From Chrysaora quinquecirrha (taxonomy: Eukaryota > Cnidaria > Scyphozoa > Semaeostomeae > Pelagiidae): a stretch of DNA of 64,000 bases. The translations under genes were made by a program, and so were the position numbers. Where the stretch lies: positions 1 through 64,000 of the forward strand of contig JACTAT010000026.1 of assembly GCA_014526335.1 (NCBI GenBank), read 5' to 3'. The notes under the pieces were generated by a model, which searched no databases, was not told the DNA's origin, and was given only the letters and a program-made list of their open reading frames with translations. Below are positions 57,500 through 64,000 of the stretch, one piece after another. Each line of letters opens with the position of its first letter. The first letter of the stretch is position 1.

Positions 57500-60400
57500 A
57501 TGTCTTTCAAAATGGTGAGTAACTTATTAAATTTGTGTGTCGTGTGTTTGCCGTTGGAAAATATTATTTCAAACTGTATTTATACTTCAACGGTCATGGT
57601 CAAGAACTTCTATTTTTTAAACATCTTTCTGAAAAACACAATTTTCACATGACCTTCTTGCCTATCACCTTCTTGATATTAAGAAGCTTATCGAGTGTCT
57701 AACTTAGCGTTTAGATTGGTGTTAAGATATGTTAGGCCTAACATAAACCAGAAATAAGTAAAAGATTGATTTTCTGGCCTCTCTTATTATATACTCTTAT
57801 TCTTAGTTGATTCCTTGGCTTGACCTTATTCATTCCGAGTTTGCGACGGTTATTAATATTGGGTTAACCTCTGCCAGCTTCCAATAATACAGTACTGTGC
57901 CTAAAGTTGTCTTCTGGGACGCTATCTATTGCGGTTTTCGATATCTCCTTGGCTGCAAGGGTTTCGCACCTGAAGTCAAATACTTTCTGAGGTAGCAGAG
58001 AAATTTTACCCAAATCTCCTGATGTTTTATTAAGATGATAGATGATGTTGTCATAGAGAACAACGTGTTTTTGAAGCACTGATCCCAGACAGCCACCAAC
58101 CATTAAATCTTAATGTAGTTGGAGGTGTTCTCCCCAATCTGTGAAGTTCTATCTCCTACAGGCAACCACATTCAAAACACGTTATAAATTGAAGGAAGTT
58201 TTCGTGACCGGAGGTGGCGTTGAAATCAAAGAACCAGGAAGCAAAAGGAAGCAGTTTTCGTAAGGAAACTGAAAGCTAAAGCAATATCAGGAGACGGAAG
58301 GAAAATCTTATTCTTTAAATAAAAGTACCAGTTTAGTCAGTGGTGAAACCGCATTTAAGCCTGTTTTATCCTTTCTGTTTTTTTCGAATTTCGATTAGCT
58401 TTTCATTAGAATCAATAGAATCTACTTTCTGCCGCAGTTTTAAGAAATGTCAACTGTCCACTGTTCTTGATGTTTCAGCGCAGGCGTGGACACATTGCCT
58501 TGGCAACCAGTTAGGGACGCTAAAACATATGCGACAAAGCGCCAAACACAACAAAAACAAAAGTGTTCCGAAATAACTGGCCTAAATGAACTCTTATTTG
58601 AATAAATTCGCTGTGTAACGTTTATATTTCTCGTTTAAATGATTTACACGCAGTTTTTTTTATAAGCAACCGCTTATAAGCAACCAAGATGTAGAAGGCC
58701 TAAAACTTTAAGCAACGTATAGTACCACCTAAGCAACATTTTAAATTTTAAATAATTTTTATCACTGCAAGCAATCGAGGATTGATCAACCTAGAAGCTA
58801 TTTCTGTTCATTTGCCGTGAAAAACTCGCATATCAATAGAGTTTTCTAATGTATAATCATAATGAAAATTATAATTCTTTAAAACATTTGAAAAACGTAT
58901 CCGAAAATACAATTTTTCAAATGCAGTCCTATTTTCGTTTGCTTTGACTTGTTTGATTCGAAATGACATATTAAGTAGTGTACGAGTTAATAGTTTGGCA
59001 TCATTTTGGGTATACATTTTCAGGAATTTGGAAGAATATGGGTTGGCATTTTGTTTCTTGGGTGGCACTTCCCTATCCGAAACTAAGTCAAGTACCCCCT
59101 AGGGGGTCCCTTCTAACAGACTTTCTTAATTTGCACGCAAGGGGCTTCTGGAGTTTCTTATAAGCCGTTTCTTATTGAACTAAGGAATTTAACTCGAATC
59201 AGCATTTCTTGACCGTTGTCTTTTATTTCTTCTCCCTCAGGTTACAGTATTGCTGTTCTTTGCCTGCTGGTCAGCCGTGAAGGCAACAACATCAATAATG
59301 ATTGCACCATCGACAGCGACAGTATCAGAAATGCAAACTTCGACCGCTGGATCTACTTCAACTACAGCTACCTCTGCAGCTTCCGTTGCAACTACAACAA
59401 GTGGAACAGCTACCTCAACAACTTCAACAACAGCTGCAACAACTGGAACAGCTACCTCGACAACTTCCGCTGCAGCTGCAACAACTGGAACACCTACCCC
59501 GTCTTCATCAGCTACAGCAGCCGGGCAATTTTCAACCAGTGCAGCAGTTAGCCCATCTGCATCAGCCACGGCAACTACATCGGCACCTTCAACAGCAGCT
59601 GTCACCCCAACACCGTCGGCATCATCATCGGCAACAGCATCGGCAGGTTAGTTGGTTGTTGCATTTTTCAGAATTTAATTTTAGTCATACCAAAATATCA
59701 ACAAGGATGTCGCTAGTTTTGGTTATAAAAATGTCAAATTTTACGCTTCTCCTGCTAAAACTAAAATTGACAAGATTTGCAATGATTTATGAATGATTTT
59801 TATATTTTCGAATTCTCTTAACACACTCTATTTTATACGAACAATTTTATAAGAACACGAGCCTGGATTTTGGCGAGATGTTAAGAACAAGCAAAGAACA
59901 AGCTGAGGTTGGCCTTTTCATAAGCCCTAAGAATATCAGCTAAATATGAAAGTAAGACAGTCAGACTGAACGTAAAAATCAAGCGAACAAAGAAATGGAT
60001 AAGTATATTACACACCTAGTACCACTCAAGACATTCACTGAAAAGTAAAGATGTCTAAGCAACCCAGGTTAAAGAACAGATTAAAATATTTCAGGCTAAA
60101 AAAAGGCAAAAACGTAAGAACAGCCAGCCTCGATCAAAATATCCTGGTTCTTATGGAAAAAAGTGTGTACATGTTCTTTTACATTGTTTTAGGGGCATCC
60201 TGTGTACCAATGAACAGCACCCAATGTGATCCAAAAGTCTGCTGCAAGGGAAGTGCGGCCGCATGGAGTGGAGTAGACTCTTCAAAGAATCTAAATTACA
60301 ATGAGACAGTTTGTACTGGCGGACTAAAGGCATATGTCCCTCGTCAAAAGTCGTGTGTTGATGCCTGCGTCAAAAAGGAATGCGGTAAGACTTTTTTTAT

Positions 60401-62066
60401 TTCTTTTTAAACTTTGTTTTTGTTGTTTCTAGGATATTTTCTTATCTCGCAAGAACGTTCATTGTTTTATTTGAGCCTTATACCCAGTTTGCACGAGATT
60501 AACTGTACCCAGAGCGAGTTTAGGCTCGAAAACGCCTTTTGTTTGTGGGATCACTTGCATCCGTTCCGTTTCTGGCTCTGTTGAATATTTATAATCTTTA
60601 TAAAATAAAAGCGTGTAGCGGGGCCTCTGGGTTCGATTATTTGTCCAGGTTTCGAGCTGTTATGGGTCGTAACTTTAGCAACGCCAAGCCAAAAGCAATA
60701 TCTGGTTATACTGTTGCTGTGTTACTGTTTATTAGCCTAATCAGTCATAATCCTGAAAGAACCTTTTTTTGTTTCAGACGGGGGAGCAAGTGGATTGATT
60801 GTTCAGAGCACCACATTACTTCTTTCTCTGCTCGCTTGTTGGTAAGTTTTTCTTATCTATTATACGCTTCTTTCTTATAAGGAACAACTTTTTTAAGGAA
60901 AGACTGTAAATTCCCTAAAAATAAAGGAGCTTTAACGAACTATCAAGGCTCGGATGACAAACTAAGAATAACACTTTTCAAGAAACAAGACTGTTTTAAC
61001 AACTAAATCATGGAATAACAACGAATTTCCCATCGCACTCTCTTAAAACACCCAATCTATAAATGAATACGTTTTCAAAAACATTGCTAAGCAATCTTGC
61101 CTACGAAACAATGTTTTGGTTGGTCAAATATTTCGTCAGGAAATTTGCAATGATTTGGTGCCAAGCAAGCAATTTGCATGTCAAGCAATGTTTGGTCGTT
61201 TGGCCGCCTTTCCAACATTGCTTGTCAAAAATTCTTTTGTTGTTGTCAAATTTCAACAACTTGCAACATTTCTGCACCTATAGCAGAAGCAATCTTTCTT
61301 AAAAACAAGGCATTCGTGCTTTCGTGCCCGTTAGTATTAACTTCGTTGTTCCAAAATGTTGGACACAATGTTGATGGATGTGGCCAAACGGTCAAACATT
61401 TGTTGTTAAGTATATTCCAAATGTTTGAACAAAAATGTTTGATCGTGTGGCCAGAGACTTAAAAACAAATTAAGAACAAAATGAGCCTCAGCTTTAGCCG
61501 AAAAATGACTGGGATGAATGAATATGAAACGAAAACCGTCAAGCCGAATGAAAACCCAAAGAGGCAAAAAGCGAAGCAAGAAAGTTACGTTTCTTAAAAG
61601 TTTGTTGCTTCACTGTACCTTGAGAAATTGTAGTTAAGCTTAAGTGTGCTTAAGTGTGCCGAAGGGCCTAAGGAACTGAAGAATTAAGTTCAGATCGAGA
61701 ATATTTGAGCCTGAAATCGACAAGATTTTAATAACAGCCAGCCTAGGTCGAAATTTCATCGTTCTTATAAGAAGAAAGAGTGTACTACAGTGGCGTTACG
61801 GACTAAAGTTACCTTTAGTTCAAATACTAAGGACCCCCAACCTTTAGGGACCCCTAATCTTTATTTGTAATTTTATTTGAAACTGGTATTACTGGTTTGA
61901 TAATCGTGTGAAGGTGCCCAAAGTCTGCTTAATATCTCAGTCGGAGTATCTATATTTTTTATTGATGCCAATAACCTTTGGGCCCCAAACTGAATAGTAT
62001 TTAAAGGGCCACGACTGCCTTCGTTGCGTCACTTGGGAACTAACGTCACGTTACATCATCATCACT

Positions 62067-62104
<38 letters not shown>

Positions 62105-62367
62105 GATCATCAATAATCATGTTTGTAATGAAGATGATGATAGTAAAATAACGGCAACAATGCTGCTGTTGATGGTGACAATGGTGATTATAATCATAAT
62201 CAAGATAACAATCGTCATTATCATCATGATTATTATCTTCATACTGACGAGAATCATGGCTAAAGAGAAGTTGTCATGTTGGGTAAAGTCTATCAAAAGC
62301 GGAATTGGTCGAATAAATGGCCTAAGTTGTCAATTCTATCTCTTTCAGGATTCTGACTTCGAGCTAA
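57500..62367 (+). CDS. Orphan secreted mucin-like, eight-cysteine, GPI-anchored protein (5 exons)
   Basis: Exons: 57500-57514, 59241-59646, 60193-60384, 60778-60841, 62349-62367; GT-AG, in phase, 696 nt, 231 residues. The first exon gives MSFKM; exon 2 continues VTVLLFFACWSAVKA, completing a textbook signal peptide. About 120 residues rich in Thr, Ser, Ala and Pro follow, with an internal near-repeat (GTATSTT, TTAATTGT), suited to O-glycosylation. Exon 3, a symmetric 1-1 phase module, holds eight cysteines (C-x7-C-x4-CC...C...C-x3-C-x4-C) and two N-glycosylation sequons (NST, NET). The tail has small residues (GGASG, a possible omega site), then TTLLLSLLACWILTSS, a GPI-attachment-like hydrophobic end. 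I recognise no family. Exon 1 and the promoter are duplicated upstream at 51403. Confidence 0.7.
58162..58263 (+). other. Alternative terminal exon candidate (right copy)
   Basis: Identical to 52067-52168. With exon 57500-57514 it would encode the same 38-residue product, with AATAAA at 58318-58323. It lies in intron 1 of the GPI-protein gene. Confidence 0.4.
59821..60167 (+). mobile_element. TA-MITE family E (TTCTTA type) in intron 2 of the GPI-protein gene
   Basis: Left ACACACTCTATTTTATACGA and right TTCTTATGGAAAAAAGTGTG then TA. TAAGAAC/AAAGAAC words recur at both ends. Landmarks AGCCAGCCT and TCnAAAT are shared with the element at 60863-61784. Confidence 0.65.
60863..61784 (+). mobile_element. 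TA-MITE family D in intron 4, with a PIF-like MITE nested inside
   Basis: Left TACGCTTCTTTCTTATAAGG and right TTCTTATAAGAAGAAAGAGTG then TA. Inside, 61076-61462 carries AACATTGC/TTGTCAAG words and ends GTTTGATCGTGTGGCCAGAG, the PIF-like family of 20754. Confidence 0.65.
62052..62112. repeat. (ATC)n microsatellite
   Basis: About 17 ATC/CATCAT trinucleotides in a row with one interruption, in intron 4 of the GPI-protein gene. Confidence 0.95.
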
Positions 62368-64000
62368 ACCGAAAGCTACTGCACTTTGTGAGATTGAAAT
62401 AGGCGATAAAGCAAAGATTCATCTTCAAAACTATCTTACAGATTGGTTTGAAACTTTTTCTAGCACTAAAACCTTATGAAGTTTTATTTGTTCAAAATCA
62501 AACTTTTATTTTCAGAGAGATGTGATTGTTACTAGAATCTGAAATTATTTTATCTATTTATTGACCGAAGCTAAAGGCACTGCATTGTAATGCTGTAAAT
62601 TTCACTAGGCCGTAGTTATTTTCTATATTCTTATGTATTCTCTTAAAACATCATTTATTGCCTTACAATCTCGGGGAGAGGGGTTTAACTGCCTTTCTGA
62701 AAAGTGCGGAATTATCGGTATCATTTTAGAAGTAAAGTAAGTGCTGAATTATGGGTACCATTTGAGGAAACGTGTGGAATTATGGGTACTATTCTGGACG
62801 AATATTCTGGAGAAATGTTGCAGAAAGAACTTCAAACCTCAAATTTTTTAGTTTTACTGCTTTAGAACAATCAAAGGTTTAAAATCGTCGGGGCAGCCAT
62901 GATGAGACTCTCGACTCAGCAAAGCAAGCACTGCTAAACTCATTTGAAAGGCCTTTCCCCCCACTTGGGACCTGTGGGGTTCCCTACCTTATTGGTCGCC
63001 CTCAAAAGATTTTAACAGAAAATAGATAGAAAGAGCCATCACGGCCATTTTGATGAGTTTTGATGAATTTTTTATTCTCTGCCGCCAGAAGAAATCGGGG
63101 TTGTGCGCAGCCAGAAATCCCAGTGTACAGTGTCTACGTGTTTTTGGCCTTTAATAAATTTTCGTTCGTGATGGTGAGTAGTTTTTTTTTAATTTTTCAT
63201 CCGTTTGTATCTTTTCTTTCTAGCCAGTTTAATGAATCGAGCTATAATTTTTATTCAAAGGCTACGCAATTAGATCTTGTTTCTAATAGTTGAGATGCGA
63301 TAAGTTCGATCACGAAGCCCTCGCAACGTTGAATGTGGACAAAAGTTATCTTGAATCAAGGTGAATTCTTGTTTTCCTTTTTGTTCTGATATTTATCTTT
63401 CAAGACGCACCCATGGCCTGTGTGAAGGGCTCTAGATTTTTTATTTTGCCTTTGCTTACATACCGTAAATCCTCGAATAAGCCCCCGGGGTTATTTGCAA
63501 AAACGAATTTTTAGATGGGGGCTCTTCTGAGGGGGTGCTTGTTCGGAGGTGGGACTGAGAGGGTTTACGGGATTGTATTAATTCAGAAATGTTGCTGTAG
63601 CACCTTCATTCAATCAAAATCCCGCAATCGTGTCCCTTTGATCACTATTAAATATTGATATCGTATTACTTTGTTATCTGACACCTGAAATTTCCAACCT
63701 GAGTTTTACCAAGCAGGCTCAAATTTACCAAAAAAACTAACGCGTTAACGCTGAAAACAAACCTATCATAGGATTTTTTGCGTGCTTTTTTTCATTCAGA
63801 ACGTTTAATGAGACATGAAGTACCATATTTCTTTCGAATTGGTGAGTAGCTGATTTTCAAAACTTTTCTATTTTGTTTTGTTTCTTGCTTTTGGATAATT
63901 TTGCTGTTACCTGGTAACTCGGACACACTCAACAACATTGAGACCAAAACGACGGGCCTTTCGGACTGAATTTTCCGAGTTTTTCAAGTCCAAGTTTTCA
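62368..64000. other. 3' region of the GPI-protein gene and distal spacer
   Basis: No firm gene. A donor-like ATG/GTGAGT at 63170-63178 and ATGAAGTACCATATT...TTG/GTGAGT at 63813-63845 could be first coding exons of genes continuing past the window. The rest holds no recognised feature apart from the TIR element at 63463-63575. Confidence 0.35.
63463..63575. mobile_element. Tiny TIR element, ACCGTAAATCC ends
   Basis: Left TACCGTAAATCCTCGAATAAGC and right GAGAGGGTTTACGG are inverted, with CCCCCGGGG/GGGGGCTC blocks inside. About 110 bp; pogo-like by terminus. Confidence 0.6.

Larger units (their letters stand above)
53115..59205 (+). repeat. Segmental tandem duplication, right copy (6091 bp)
   Basis: Near identical to 47017-53108. 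Differences seen: a 2-nt TG indel, one G/T substitution (47471 versus 53569), and several one- or two-base length changes in A, T, G and C runs. The right edge (AATCAGCAT, 59197-59205) is followed by unique sequence leading into exon 2 of the GPI-protein gene. Confidence 0.95.

Noticed and set aside
59237..59605. Minus-strand Val/Ala-rich ORF of 122 residues
   Set aside because: It is the shadow of the plus-strand Thr/Ser/Ala-rich exon, which has splice sites, a signal peptide and phase agreement with its neighbours.

Overview
This is animal (metazoan) nuclear DNA. It is AT-rich and intron-dense, with GT-AG introns, one required GC-AG intron, tRNA-derived SINEs and many miniature inverted-repeat elements. 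An axonemal dynein gene points to a ciliated animal. The style suits a marine invertebrate, possibly cnidarian or sponge, but I cannot fix the taxon from sequence alone.

Layout. Positions 1-5806 hold a decayed BEL/Pao LTR retrotransposon whose 5' LTR is clipped by the window edge. Positions 5987-11435 (minus) hold a five-exon PGS1 gene (mitochondrial phosphatidylglycerophosphate synthase) with an unusual ~170-residue hydrophilic insertion. Head-to-head with it, 12549-23912 (plus) is a 14-exon DNAI2 gene (outer-arm dynein intermediate chain); a SINE sits where part of a WD blade should be encoded. Positions 25041-45232 (plus) hold an 18-exon MFSD11 (UNC93-like transporter) with a 16-nt microexon and a GC-AG intron. 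In each of these three genes the exon lengths sum to a multiple of three with no frameshift.

Positions 46740-59205 are a minisatellite and segmental-duplication region. A block of about 6.09 kb is present twice in tandem (47017-53108 and 53115-59205) at roughly 99.9% identity. Each copy holds a ~167-bp higher-order minisatellite, a putative promoter, a tiny coding exon (5 codons) and a short alternative 3' exon. Only the right-hand copy is followed by the rest of a gene (57500-62367) that predicts a 231-residue secreted, Ser/Thr/Ala-rich, eight-cysteine, GPI-anchored protein which I do not recognise. Positions 62368-64000 hold its 3' region, a small TIR element and weak candidate first exons.

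Introns and spacers are packed with non-autonomous elements: TA-target MITEs in several subfamilies, PIF/Harbinger-like and hAT-like elements, mariner/pogo-like elements, long foldbacks, SINEs and one LINE fragment. Several are nested. The most interesting patterns are (1) a TA-MITE superfamily whose many copies of a short internal motif change together between subfamilies, (2) tandem arrays that match the loop or ends of foldback elements, and (3) the duplicated 5' end of the orphan GPI-protein gene. The host genes do not form a pathway; they are independent neighbours.
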